Assembly: GCF_027580225.2 (NCBI RefSeq)
Contig: NC_073339.2
Coordinates: forward strand, 38,306,501-38,370,500
Length of the DNA: 64,000 nt
Reading direction: 5' to 3'
Source: Misgurnus anguillicaudatus
Taxonomy: Eukaryota; Chordata; Actinopteri; Cypriniformes; Cobitidae
Part shown: in pieces, positions 1 to 10,299 of the stretch
Layout: every line of letters begins with the position of its first letter
How positions within the stretch are numbered: position 1 is the first letter of the stretch
The notes under the pieces: generated by a model
What the model saw: the letters and a program-made list of their open reading frames with translations, nothing else
Database searches by the model: none
What the model was told of the DNA's origin: nothing
Translations under genes and position numbers: made by a program

Positions 1-2
1 GA

Positions 3-323
3 ACGCATAGCCTCAGGACCTCAGAGCAGCTCTTTGTCTGCTATGGGGGACAGCAAAAGGGGAAAGCTGTCTCCAAGCAGAGGATGTCGCACTGGATAGT
101 GGACGCCATCACCCTGGCTTATCAAGCTCAGGGTTCGCCATGCCCTCTCAGACTGCGAGCTCACTCAACTAGAAGTGTGGCTTCCTCCTGGGCCTTAGCG
201 CGTGGTGCCTCCCTATCGGACATTTGTAGAGCTGCGGGCTGGGCGACCCCTAACACGTTCGCTAGGTTTTATAGCCTCCGTGTCGAGCCGGTATCCTCCC
301 GGGTTCTCACCCTAACGGGATAA
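3..323 (+). CDS. DIRS-type tyrosine recombinase, C-terminal part (5' end outside window)
   Basis: The frame is open from the first bases to a stop at 321-323 and encodes the end of a tyrosine recombinase like that of DIRS-1-type retrotransposons, which integrate with a recombinase instead of a DDE integrase. Visible signatures are an upstream RTSEQLF segment with a candidate catalytic Arg, an AHSTRS box (the H-x-x-R pair), the SDICRAAGW helix, and FARFYSLRV with the likely nucleophilic Tyr. The ATG at 84 is internal to the domain, so it is not taken as the start. About 600 bp of non-coding DNA and an inverted repeat follow, as expected of the DIRS 3' end. RT, RNase H and methyltransferase parts would lie left of the window. 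No break is visible in this stretch. Confidence 0.75.
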   Translation, partial: THSLRTSEQLFVCYGGQQKGKAVSKQRMSHWIVDAITLAYQAQGSPCPLRLRAHSTRSVASSWALARGASLSDICRAAGWATPNTFARFYSLRVEPVSSRVLTLTG

Positions 324-1281
324 GGGCTCGGAGAGACCCGGCCCGAGTGTCGGCTTGCAGCGCCATTAGGGCGCTAGTTTGGTGCCAGAAGTTCCCTTGT
401 AAACTCTACCACTTCCTCCAACGCCTTAGCGTCAGATGTGGCGGAGCGTCTGGCGCTGGCCTTCCTTTGGTGAATTCATGTAAGCCCTTGTTAGGCCTGG
501 CGTCCATACGTAGCGACCTTTGGATTCCCGTGTGTGTATTTCCGTGGTATAGCTGGAACCACGTTTCCCTGGCAGAACTTCTCTGCCGTCTCCGGGCGAT
601 GTAGCCTCTTTGTACACCCCAGAGACTTCACGTACAGTGAAAACCCTTTTGCGGTTATTTCATTTTGTTTTTCCACAGTAGAGCCCCCTAAGAGGCTGTG
701 GTTTCCGCAGCGTTCCATTACCGCCGGAATGGTTACGCTTCCCGGTGTTAAGTGCCACTGTTTGGGTTATAGGAACAGCACTGGCCGGCTTCCTTGCGTA
801 AGCCCTGTCTTGGCGACTCTATAGCAAGAGTCCAAGAGGCTTACGCAGGACACTGGAAGGGGCAGCCGCCGTGGCGCTTTGGTAGGGGTTCCCAATTCGT
901 CGGTCATCGACGTGACGTCGTAGTGACCGACTGAAAGGGAACGTCTCGGTTACGGATGTAACCCTCGTTCCCTGAAGGCAGGGAACGGAGACGTCACGTC
1001 CCCTCGCCACGGCTACTGTACCATTGTTGAGACGGCCGGGTTCTTATGCTCGGCTCCTCAGCGAAAAATGAAATGCAGTTCAGCTGCCGGCTGTATTTAT
1101 ACTCCCCCGGCGGGGCGTGGCCGGCATATGCAAATACTGCATGCCAATGTTCATTGGCTCTTTCTAGTTACACTCGAAGCAGATTGGTCTCTCTAGCGAG
1201 CTCCCAATTCGTCGGTCATCGACGTGACGTCTCCGTTCCCTGCCTTCAGGGAACGAGGGTTACATCCGTAACCGAGACGTT
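324..1281 (+). mobile_element. DIRS-type retrotransposon 3' region with internal complementary region and right terminal repeat
   Basis: After the recombinase stop comes GC-richer non-coding DNA. Bases 940-1000 are the exact reverse complement of 1221-1281 (61 of 61 by eye), and a segment at about 891-919 recurs directly at 1203-1231. Pairing between a terminal repeat and an internal complementary region is the DIRS hallmark, used in its circular intermediate. The right boundary is set at the end of the perfect repeat, but could lie a few bases further because another inverted repeat starts at 1277. Confidence 0.65.
940..1281. repeat. Perfect 61-bp inverted repeat of the DIRS element
   Basis: Arms are 940-1000 and 1221-1281, spaced by 220 bp. 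Each arm contains a GTTCCCTG...CAGGGAAC inner palindrome. No mismatch was found by eye, suggesting a young copy. Confidence 0.8.
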
Positions 1282-1635
1282 TTCATGTGTCAAACACAAC
1301 TATGCAAAAAAGCATTTTGGTGTGAATCAACATTCGCATACAGAAGGTATAAGCATTTAAAGTGAACAGTTTAGCATGTGTGCTTAAAAAGTCTAGAATT
1401 TATTGATATTATCCTACACTACACAGGGAATAATATAGATTTTTTCCAGAAACCTTCTTGCATAAAATAGATTTAAGCACTTTCAATGACCTGTATCTAT
1501 GCATGTATATTTTCAAAAACTTCCCAGGGCCTTGAATTTTTCCTGAGATTCACAAACATTCAAGGATTTCAAGGACCTGTGGGAACCCTGCATAAAATGC
1601 TTTTTTGCATAGTTGTGTTTGACAAATGAAAACGT
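1277..1635. repeat. Second inverted repeat adjoining the DIRS end (41-bp arms, 40/41)
   Basis: 1277-1317 pairs with 1595-1635 with one mismatch. Beyond the right arm (1636-1700) the sequence is a diverged inverted version of the DIRS terminal repeat, with a GTTCCCT...AGGGAAC palindrome and GCGTCTC. The structure reads as two DIRS-like termini facing each other across about 280 bp that contains a hAT end. Confidence 0.6.
1480..1590 (-). mobile_element. hAT-like element end (CAGGGTTCCCACA terminus on minus strand)
   Basis: Repeated TTGAATTT/TTCAAGGA wording followed by TGTGGGAACCCTG matches the terminus of a common fish hAT family. A sister end lies at 2540-2636. Only one terminus is visible, so no target duplication can be checked. 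Confidence 0.45.
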
Positions 1636-1731
1636 CTTCGGTTAAGTATGTAACTGTTGTTCCCTAAGAAGGGAACGAGACGCTGCGTCTCCCTTGCCAT
1701 ATTTCCTGCATCCCTGTAACTTGACTATCGT

Positions 1732-2517
1732 CCCTTTCACACATACAGTCTTTACTGGTAATTTACTGGTAAATTGCCGTTAACAGATCATGTGTGAACA
1801 GAACCTTTCTGGTAAATCAGTGCTCCCAATTTACCAGTAAGACCGGTTGTAAGATTACCAGTAATTTACCGGTAAGCGCTGTGTGTGAACGAAAATTATT
1901 GGATTACCGGCATTTAGAACGGACGACGTCAGACCGTGCTGACATCTTCAGGCCAATCATAGCGTTTTAATACAGATGACGCGCTTACCCCCGCACTGTT
2001 TACTGACGTTTCCACACACATGCTGCTTGAAAGTTGAGCACACCTGAAGTTTACAGCCACATTTCTTCACCAAAGTTGTTTAAAACAGCTTACCGCCAAA
2101 TTGCCGACGTCCTAAGCACGCCCTCTGTGAAGCCAATGTGCAAACAGTAGTGTTGTTAAAAACGCATTTTCGGTTTGACGTCGTCTCATTCAATGTTGTT
2201 TGGTCATGAGCAACTTCGCGACTGTTTACCACAGACGTGAAAACAGCAAAATTCGGACCGTGGATATGAACGACGTAAAAAAAAAGGATATGAACGACGT
2301 GGATTGTTTACAAATACAACACTCAGCTCGCCGCACGCCACAGGTACTTCCGCTTTCTCAACGAATTTACCGGTATTTTGATACTGATGTGTGAATGATG
2401 TCTTACTGGTAAAATAACGGAACGCCACTGCGTGTGTGAACAGCACATTTTTGTATTTACTGGTAAATTCATTCTGGTAAATTCATGGTAATTTACCAGA
2501 ATTACTGTGTGAAAGAG
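1732..2517. mobile_element. Non-autonomous DNA transposon with CCTTTCACACA ends
   Basis: The left end CCCTTTCACACATACAGT mirrors the right end TACTGTGTGAAAGAGG. The body is built of many TTACTGGTAAATT-like words in both orientations. No transposase is visible; ORFs inside are short and unlike known proteins. Superfamily left open because the target duplication is ambiguous. Confidence 0.55.
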
Positions 2518-2539
2518 GCTTATGTCACTTGAAATGTGT

Positions 2540-2636
2540 CCCCACATTTAGACCTTCCTTGAATTTGAGGGTATTGGACCTGGAAAGTCCTTGAAAGGTC
2601 CTTGAATTTGAAGTTAACTAAGGTGTGGGAACCCTG
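2540..2636 (-). mobile_element. hAT-like element end, second copy
   Basis: Ends in GTGTGGGAACCCTG, preceded by CCTTGAATTTG-type repeats, the same family as 1480-1590. Truncated by neighbouring repeats. Confidence 0.45.
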
Positions 2637-2649
2637 GTATACAGTATGT

Positions 2650-2765
2650 GCTTCTGTATAAATCAGCAGTAGAGCATTGCATTAGCAGTGCAAAAGGTCA
2701 TGGGTTCGAACCCAGGGAACACACATACTGATAAAAAAATGTGTACCTTGTAGTGTAATGTCTAA
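2650..2765 (+). repeat. tRNA-derived SINE
   Basis: A tRNA-like head includes GCAGTAGAGCATTGCATTAGC (A-box region) and a clear B box, GGGTTCGAACCC, followed by AACACACATACTGAT and an AATGTGTACCTTGTAGTGTAATG tail. This is the common cypriniform SINE organisation. The cloverleaf is degenerate, so it is not a tRNA gene. Confidence 0.65.
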
Positions 2766-3084
2766 TAAAGTCTGACAACTTTCGTTATATTTCAAGCAAC
2801 TCTCTAATAATTTACACACATCCCGATGTATATGACTAATTTTCTTCAGTTAAACACAATCTTGCGAATTAACAGGCTTGTTAACACTAAGAACCATGGG
2901 AACAAACATTTACATTTCACACATTTAAACTGTCCAATTCGTGTGCTTTAAACAAACAATGTTGCCATCCATTGGTGCAGATAGTCAATTAGCAGATTAT
3001 TTTCAATCGAGCGTCAAGTAAAAAAACTAGCCCTTTGGTTGTAATTTAACCTATGCAGGGTTATTTTAACCCAAATGTATACCC

Positions 3085-3369
3085 TTAAAGGAACAGTATG
3101 TAGGATTGTGTCCAAAACTGGTATTGCAATCACAAACGTGTGGCTAAAACTGGTACTGCAATCACACAACTGGTGGCTAACACCCAAAATGACAACATAA
3201 ACATCAGTTGAGGGCTGCAACTCCACTTTTTAAATGACAATATCCTGGCCAGACATCTGTTGTCAGTGATATAAGTATTTGAAATGAAAATGATTTCTTA
3301 ATGTCTAGTGATATATCAGGGCCATTTTATGATTAATTGATATAAATGTCTTACATACTGTTCCTTTAA
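3085..3369. mobile_element. T2/Kolobok-like MITE, TTAAAGGAACAGTATGTA family, copy 1
   Basis: Bounded by TTAAAGGAACAGTATGTAG and its near-perfect inverse CTTACATACTGTTCCTTTAA. A second full copy lies at 34050-34335. Both are flanked by TTAA. TTAA duplication with an AGG terminus is the signature described for the T2/Kolobok group. No coding capacity. Confidence 0.7.
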
Positions 3370-3490
3370 AAGCTGATTTTTTTAGGTGTTTAATCAGTGG
3401 GCCTTATTTTGATTGGTTGATCAGCATTTTTATTGGTTTGAACCACAAAACATGTGATGTCTATTTCAGGGGACGCAGGGTCTGACGGGG

Positions 3491-3717
3491 TTAAAGGGAT
3501 AATTCACCCAAAACTGACAATTCTGTCTTCATTTACTTACTCCCATGTTGTTACAAACCTGTATAATTTTTTGTTTTGTTCTGATGAACACACAGGAAGA
3601 TATTTTGAGGAATGTTTGTAACCAAACCATTCATGAGCCCCATTCCCTTCCATGGTATATTTTTTTCTACTATAGAAGCCAATGGGGCCTCTGATAATTA
3701 TCATTCTTGGTATGAAC
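3491..3717 (+). mobile_element. Truncated T2/Kolobok-like MITE, TTAAAGGGATAATTCACCC end
   Basis: The left terminus TTAAAGGGATAATTCACCC and the following text (CATGTTGTTACAAACCTGTAT) belong to a very common teleost repeat. The right half is replaced at about 3717 by another repeat. Confidence 0.55.
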
Positions 3718-4345
3718 CATAGACTGTAAAAAAAAAGATGGACAACGCCCATTCGCTCTCTTCCATTGGTGAAAAGTGAAGTCGCCATCTTGGGTCTTGA
3801 GTCTGCGCAGTAGCGATTTCGGGACCAGTCCTGCGCAGTAGTGAGCAGGAAGTAAAGCTGCGAAATCAAGGCCCCACCCTCGCACTTGCAGAAAATGAGC
3901 TTAATCATACACAAGCACACTGTTTCTATGGATCTACTGCAGAACAACCCATTATATCGGTGTGAAATGGTATTAATTATAAAAATTTAGATAATAAAAA
4001 TAAAGTTCCAATCTTCTCAATCCTCCGAAGATCCCAAGAAAAAGTCTGGCGGTGCTTTAGTGACTACTTCGCTCGGCTCATATAGCTGTCAACACAGCTG
4101 TCAATCATGACGTCACACCACTGTTTTTATATAACTAACTAAAAACAAACACTTGAATTTACATCAGCGTGATCAAAACTACAGTAAATGACCAGCTTCG
4201 GAAAAAAAGATATTTGAAGTGTAATTAAATAGTTTAGTTGGTTTCAAATCCCATTGAAAAACATGAGGGAGGCGGGGTTCATGACCTATAATAGGACCAG
4301 TCACTGGGGGGCCATCGAGACGTTTTGCCTTCACTTTTCAGGGCT
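3718..4345. repeat. Unclassified interspersed repeat
   Basis: Begins CATAGACTGTAAAAAAAA and holds GC-richer patches (TCTGCGCAGTAG twice in direct orientation, 3803 and 3832). It ends near the CACTTTTCAGGGC text. Recognised only as repeat-like; boundaries are approximate. Confidence 0.35.
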
Positions 4346-5220
4346 TGGTACAGTATGAACAGGCCTTTTTCAAACTTTTTAACTCCCCCACCTTTTTCAT
4401 TTCTTTCCTTAGTTCTCTCTGCTTTAAGTGCACATCATTGAAATCTGTTGGTTGAGCAACAGCAAAAGTTATTCAACGTACTGATCTATTGCATTACCTG
4501 TGCTTTTGTGATGCTAAATGCTTTGTTACACACCTGCAGAAATCAGCCTCTCAATTTCAATAGACGCAGTGATAAATGAACTCCTTGGTAAGGGAAACAG
4601 ACCAAGTTAAATAAAACCCGCCAATGAGCTTTTAACACCTATTTAAGAAAAAAATGTTAAAAGCAGACTGTATCCTTTTAAATTAGCATCTGTTCCTTTG
4701 TATTTATTTTAAACCATCTGAATGCAGATGGTTTAGCTTGCGTTTTTAGTTACACCTTCCTTTTTTGAAACTTTTCGCACCTGAGCAAAAAAGCACAAGA
4801 TTTAAATAAGCACAAGGCTTCGCTATTTGTTAAATTCATAGAGGAAAAAGTAAATGTGTTATGATATACGGTAGATCTCTATGGGGGAGACCTTTCAAAG
4901 ATTAGCCTAACTGATGATCCACATCAAGCATTATAAATTATGTGCATCTTTCTGCATTCATATAGGGAAAACAGTTGGGTGTGGAAATGATCTAATTTCT
5001 CTTCCTAGCGGTGTAAAGTGTTTGATGTTTGAATAGGTATGTGACAAATTAGTCGCAAGATAAACTAGAATTCGAAATGTTGAAAGACCACCCTGTTTAG
5101 TACTGTAGTTCAGCCAGAAAGAGGCAAAGCGGTCATGAGGTTCAAGTGCTTTTGGGCTTTTGTCATATGATACTCCGTGGTCAAACATATGCCTTATTTG
5201 AGACAGAGAGCTCACTGTTT
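4346..5220. other. AT-rich stretch, no gene seen
   Basis: No ORF with recognisable sequence, no clear inverted or tandem repeat. Confidence 0.4.
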
Positions 5221-5348
5221 ATGTCTTTTTTCATTTCTTTCACATGGAAATCAATGGTTTGGGGGTCTGTAATCCAAAAAATTCAGACGCTGTGTCCTCA
5301 CACACCATGCATATACAAGTAGGACAGTGGCACATTTGCATTAGACAA

Positions 5349-5972
5349 ACTATAAAAAAATTCAGTAGAAATTACAATGTTATTTCAACTGGGTTGCCGG
5401 TAATTTACAGTAAATTTAAATTTATGTTATTTACTGGCAAGAGTTTGTTTAAAGTTAAATAAATTTTAAATATGAATAAATGTTTATCTTTACAGAATAA
5501 AACTATACAATACCAGCCTCATGCAAAGCATTCTGGGAACCAGAAATCATTATCAACCTTTTTCAGTTTTTTGCTTCAGATTTTGTTTTCCAGAATGTTT
5601 TGCTTAATGCTGTTTTTTTTTTTAGTTTTACTCTGTAAAGACAAAGACTTGTAAATGTTTAATGTTCATTTAACTTCACTGAAAAAAAATTATTAATTGA
5701 ATTTAATCAATTTTTTGAGGTGGGTGGTTGCAGTCGATTTATTTAAGCTACATTTAAACAAAAGTTTTATATTTTATTTTACTTTACTAATCTTTTTTGT
5801 TTAAATGTAGCTTAAATAAATTGATTGCAACCACTTACCTTAAAAAATTGATTAAATTCAATGAATAATTTTTGCAGTGTTTGAACAAAATGTTGCCAGT
5901 AAATAACATAAATTTCAATCTACGGTAAGTTACCGGCAAACCAGCTGCAATTTCTACGGAATTTTTTACAGT
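5349..5972. mobile_element. Foldback MITE with about 110-bp inverted arms
   Basis: The left arm 5349-5460 (ACTATAAAAAAATTC..., containing GTTATTTACTGGCAA) is mirrored by the right arm 5880-5972 (TTGCCAGTAAATAAC ... GAATTTTTTACAGT). A second MITE is inserted near the middle. A diverged relic of the same family lies near 26390-26440. Confidence 0.6.
5676..5879. mobile_element. CACTGAAAAAA MITE, copy 1 (nested)
   Basis: Ends CACTGAAAAAAAATTATT and AATAATTTTTGCAGTG, with internal inverted AATCAATTTTTTGAGG / CCTTAAAAAATTGATT and TTTAAGCTACATTTAAACAA / TTGTTTAAATGTAGCTTAAA. Nested in the foldback at 5349-5972. Copy 2 is at 12145-12342. Confidence 0.6.
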
Positions 5973-6077
5973 ATGAAAGCAGATATCGAACATATATAAT
6001 ATATACAATAAAAAAAAAATATTTTTTTGCATTCAATTTTAGATGTAAATGTGAATGTAAATATTGGACTTCCATGT

Positions 6078-6370
6078 ATGGACGGTTTCAGCAGTAACAA
6101 CATAAACAAGCGGCTGTCGCGATCCGCACGTAACTTCCGGTAAACTCCGCTAAGAATAAATAACAACAAAGTTCTTTAAACGTAGTTTATTTATATAACA
6201 AGCACAAAAAACAACACATAGATTAAATATGAAACAAAAACATTTGTTATTTTCGACGAGGCATTTGTTCAAGAGATCAGTTTAGCAACTAGTCAGACCA
6301 TTAAAAAAGGAAACCGGAAGTAAGGTTCGGATCCAGACCTGTATCACGTGCGTCCGATGAAACCGTCTAT
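6078..6370. mobile_element. MITE with 13-bp ends ATGGACGGTTTCA, copy 1
   Basis: Starts ATGGACGGTTTCA and ends TGAAACCGTCTAT. The interior (CAGTAACAACATAAACAAGC, CTCCGCTAAGAAT, TAGTTTATTTATATAACAAG) recurs in copy 2 at 37979-38269. Not coding. Confidence 0.65.
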
Positions 6371-7403
6371 ATAATTTTGTCTTACTTTGATATATAATTG
6401 CAGCATTTAGATGAGTTACATAGTAAAAAAGTGAAACCTAAGCAACCCTAACCTAAGACCTAAGTTAAATTGTTCATGTTCTTCCTTTTTATTAAACTCT
6501 AAGTCAGTTTCATTTATTTGAACCGTATTTTGCCGAACACTGTGTGCTGATATAATCTCCTATGAAGTAATGATGTACTTTTGTAACTTTCACAATTTTG
6601 TAATAACGTTTTTCTTTTTTGCTGTCAGCTTGATCAACCTGTACCAGACAGCATTAACCTTGATCCTCTAGGGATAATAGAGCGATTTCAATCTAACACT
6701 TTTATAAATATGTCATTTTTATATTTTATACGACAGTTTTGCCCTTTAATGGGGCGGTGATTATTATTGTATTATTAATGAATCCGTAAGTCTTTGGATT
6801 GACTGCAAATCTCTGGCACAACACGCTGTCACATTTAAAATTAATGCACATTTTAAACCATATTTCATTTTAATCACCACAATCTGCTTCTGATTGCAGA
6901 TAATTTTTTAGGCTGGTAGATTAAATGAAATATAACTACTCCAGCAGTCTCATTTGAATTATAAGCGTTTCAGCAGTGAAAGTCGATGTAACAGTATTTT
7001 AGTGCTCTATTACAGATATTACATCCTGAACCAGACATGCATGAAGATTAGTTTAGACAGTGATCCCAATTTTAGTGACTAAGAGTAATTAAAAAGCATG
7101 TGTGTGCGTGCGGGTTTGTGTCACTGTGTGTTTTAAAGAGCAAATCCTTTGAGTTCCATGAGGTTTTCATTATTATAATATGCAGCATTTAGACACACTG
7201 AAATCTCTAAATGTGATTTAGTAGAGATCACGGCGTTTTTTCATTGTTTTAATGGAGTGTACAATTTACATTTAATTAAACAACATTATTTTTGTGTTAC
7301 TATGAATGCAATTAATTTTTTTTTTAAGATAAATGCACAGCAAGGCTGGGTTATAACTTATTAAAATTACCCACTTTGTGTGAATTTGTTAATTTTTTTT
7401 TTT
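6371..7403. other. Unique-looking AT-rich stretch
   Basis: No convincing ORF, repeat pair or RNA gene. Contains poly-T runs and scattered TAAT motifs only. Confidence 0.4.
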
Positions 7404-7712
7404 TTAAGACGAGTAGTTACACGAGCAAGTTTGGTGGTACAAAATAAAACGTAGCGCTTTTCTAAGCGGATTTAAAAGAGGAACTATATTTTATGGCGTA
7501 ATAGCACTTTTGGGAGTACTTCGACTCGGCGCAGTAACACCCTCCCTCTCCCATTATGAGAGTGAGAAGGGGAGCGGACTTTTCCGGCGAGTCGAAGTAC
7601 TCCTAAAAGTGCTATTACGCCATAAAATATAGTTCCTCTTTTAAATCCGCTTAGAAAAGCGCTCCGTTTTATTTTGTACCACCAAACTTGCTCGTATAAC
7701 TACTCGTCTTAA
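7404..7712. repeat. Long near-perfect hairpin (125-bp arms, 59-bp loop)
   Basis: 7404-7528 pairs with 7588-7712 with only a few mismatches. It shares TAGTTACACGAG and AAGTTTGGTGG with the foldback at 42072-42450, and the sequence just downstream (7713-7795) matches that copy's outer right arm, so this is a left-truncated copy of the same foldback family. Confidence 0.7.
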
Positions 7713-7872
7713 ATAGGAAAAACGTTGATGTGTTTGGTCACTTCTAACTTTATCTCTAAATGGTACCATTGAATGAATGGGGCTAAGCTAAATGCTATCG
7801 AAGCGTCACAGCGCGCTCCAGCGCTTACGTGCACGCACACAGATGATAGAGGGATGTATCAACAATTCTTAG

Positions 7873-8096
7873 TTAAAGGCGGAGTCCACGATGTTTGAAA
7901 AACGCGTTGGAAAAGGAGACGGGCCGACTACCAAAACACACTTATAGCCAATCAAATCAAATCAAATGCCGGCTTGCGTATGTGTGGGGAGGGTCTATCA
8001 ACAGAAGGTCCAGATTCTATTGGGGTAGGGGCGTGTTTGTTTAGGTGATTTCAAATATCAACATTGGCTTTCAAACATCATGGACTCCGCCTTTAA
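7873..8096. mobile_element. T2/Kolobok-like MITE, GGCGGAGTCCA family, copy 1
   Basis: Starts TTAAAGGCGGAGTCCACGAT and ends ATCATGGACTCCGCCTTTAA. The interior is shared with copy 2 at 9543-9787 (CGGGCCGACTACCAAAACAC, CAGAAGGTCCAGATTCTAT). TTAA on both sides. Confidence 0.7.
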
Positions 8097-8215
8097 GGTA
8101 ATAACATATTGTAATATTGAAAATGAGTAGACTATTCCTTTAAATGAGCGGTAAAAACCCGGTTTTGTCGTGGGTTTCATGCACGCACGAGTGTGAAGCC
8201 TATAAATGAAAACAC

Positions 8216-8389
8216 AGGCTTGTTCGACTTCATGCGGCGTCGCAACAATCGACAGCAGGGTGACGTCAAACTACCGCAAGGGTGATTGGCGAAATCATAC
8301 GGAGGAGTTTGCTTTTAAATCGCTCTCGCGGAACTTTGACGTCATCCGGCTGCCGGATCTTGTGGCGCCACATGAAGTCGAACAAGCCT
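8216..8389. mobile_element. Small MITE, AGGCTTGTTCGACTTCATG ends
   Basis: Terminal AGGCTTGTTCGACTTCATG is matched by CATGAAGTCGAACAAGCCT at the other end, giving exact 19-bp inverted ends around a GC-richer core. The ORF spanning it is a by-product. Confidence 0.6.
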
Positions 8390-8469
8390 ATTTTCTTCTC
8401 GTCAGTTCACACGCACCAGCGCATACTCTGGCGCAGAGCAGAGTAAGACCTTGATGGATTTTAAACCCT

Positions 8470-8577
8470 GCATATGTATCCGAGTCCTGATCGGGAGGTA
8501 ACGTCCGATTCCGATCGAGTCTGAAACCACGTGATCGGGGCCGATTTCCGATCACGTGATCGGATCGGGACATCCCT
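8470..8577 (-). mobile_element. hAT-like element end (TAGGGATGTCCCGATC terminus)
   Basis: Short GATCGGGACATCCCTA terminus preceded by palindromic CGATCACGTGATCGG. Matches the end of a familiar fish hAT family; the other end is not seen. Confidence 0.45.
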
Positions 8578-8579
8578 AA

Positions 8580-9139
8580 TTTCAACTTTATTTTTTATAA
8601 TTTTTAGCAACTCCTCACTAGACAAAAAAGTTGAAATGAATTGTAAATTCAAGTTGATTAAACTTAAAGAGCACCTATTTCATTAATAAACAACATTGTA
8701 TTATACCAAATACACAAAATAATGTGTTTGCGTGGTTTATGACTGAAAAAACACAAAATTTTCCACATACCGTACATTTTTGTGGACAAATCGCGAAGAG
8801 GGGGACAAAAAGTGTTGCACACAATGCATGACATTGAGTTATATGACAACACATTAGATTGTGTAGGGATCATGTCTGTGACCGATCTCATTAAAGACAT
8901 GCTAACATCTCTGTCACAGCGCTGAAATGCCATAGCACCAGAAATAGAATTAATTACTGCATTAACTACAGTAACAGATTCAGAAACTAGAAAAAATTCA
9001 GCAGAGGTGATTTGGGTCTGTTAGAGACTTTTATAAGCAAAGTGATCACACAAACTTACAGAACCTTGTGTAACTGTTTATTTCCTATCAGATACATTAA
9101 GTATGACATTAAAACCATGGTACGTTAAAAATAAAGAAG

Positions 9140-9143
<4 letters not shown>
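8580..9143. other. AT-rich stretch, no gene seen
   Basis: Only short open frames without similarity; no clear repeat. Confidence 0.35.
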
Positions 9144-9224
<81 letters not shown>

Positions 9225-9237
9225 CGTGTGTGTGTGT
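9144..9237. repeat. (AT)n microsatellite followed by short (GT)n
   Basis: About 40 uninterrupted AT units to 9223, then GTGTGTGTGTG. Long ORFs called here on both strands are Tyr-Ile repeats produced by the microsatellite. Confidence 0.95.
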
Positions 9238-9542
9238 GGGTACGGTAAAACAAGAAAAAAGTATACCTGTAGTTTTAAACTGATGGCTTATAATGGACCC
9301 TATACTTAAAAGCACTCATTCTCTTCCTTCTTGGACAAGCAACCAATCACAGTCTTCAAAAGATGCATGATCATTAATTACATGTAAAGTTAGCATTTTC
9401 AGTGCTCAACACCACCATTAGATTAATGCATTTAAAGGTCAATTAAAAAATTGAGTAAAAAGCACACAAAATTCTTTATCGCTATAAAAGTTTAATAGGC
9501 AATAAAAAGGTACATTTAACAGCTTTATTACATTTAATGCAT

Positions 9543-9787
9543 TTAAAGGCGGAGTGCACAATGTTTGAAAAACGCTTTGGAAAAGGAAACGGGCCGACTA
9601 CCAAAACACACTTATAGCCAATCAGCAGTAAGGAGCGTGTCTACTAACCGACATCCTTGCTGGGTTGTATATGTGTGGGGTGGGTCTATCAACAGAAGGT
9701 CCAGATTCTATTGGGGTAGGGGCGTGTTTGTTTAGGTGATTTCAAATATCAACATTGGCTTTCAAACATTGTGCACTCCGCCTTTAA
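9543..9787. mobile_element. T2/Kolobok-like MITE, GGCGGAGTGCA family, copy 2
   Basis: TTAAAGGCGGAGTGCACAAT ... ATTGTGCACTCCGCCTTTAA. Same family as 7873-8096, with an extra AGCAGTAAGGAGCGTGTCTA segment that copy 1 lacks. Its arms pair perfectly although they differ from those of copy 1. Confidence 0.7.
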
Positions 9788-9937
9788 GATTTGAGTATTA
9801 CATGATCACGTGATTTTTATATGATTTTTTGTATGTAATATTGCATGTATTGTATCTTGTTTGCGGTTTGCGGTTTGCGGTACTAATCTAAAAAAAATTG
9901 CAACTCTTAAAAATAAAAGCACGTAAAAGATTTGGTG

Positions 9938-10296
9938 TCACATATTAAAAGCTAAAGAAAACAAACGTGTTTTTAATTTTGTTTTAAAACCCTGTACTGT
10001 CGGTGCGTCTCGAATATTGTTAGGCAAACTGTTCCATAATTTTGGTGCTGCGACGGCAAAAGCACAATCTCCTTTTTGGTGTAAATGTGTCCTCTGTATT
10101 TTTAGTAGGTTCTTATTTGCTGATCTCAAAGTACATCCGGGCTGCTGTTCAACTAAAAGCTCAGAAAGATAGGCCGGTGTCAGTCCATGCAAGGATTTAT
10201 ACACCAATAAAAGAATTTTAAAATCAATTCTGTAATAGACTGGAAACCAGTGTAAAGAGATCAGTGTGGGTGTAATATGCTCCCGTTTCTTCGCAA
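9938..10296 (-). pseudogene. L2/CR1-type LINE ORF2, C-terminal fragment
   Basis: The minus-strand frame reads KREHITPTLISLHWFPV, then YRIDFKILLLVYKSLHGLTP, and later LWNSLPNNIRDAPTV. This is the characteristic tail of ORF2 proteins of L2/CR1-like non-LTR retrotransposons, just after the reverse transcriptase. The RT itself is missing, as in a typical 5'-truncated copy; the hydrophobic residues upstream of the KREH motif are probably not LINE sequence. The stop at 9938 is the natural end, and its 3' tail would run to about 9830 (a GTTTGCG triplication at 9857-9880 lies there). Too short for RT activity. Confidence 0.65.
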
Positions 10297-10299
10297 GAC

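Noticed and set aside
940..1281. Phage-like attachment site or integron for the tyrosine recombinase
   Set aside because: The recombinase, inverted repeats and eukaryotic context fit DIRS retrotransposons; no prokaryotic genes are present.
2650..2765. Possible tRNA gene
   Set aside because: B box is good, but acceptor and anticodon stems do not pair and the SINE body follows.
9103..9315. ORFs on both strands rich in Tyr-Ile
   Set aside because: Translation of the (AT)n microsatellite; no protein signal.
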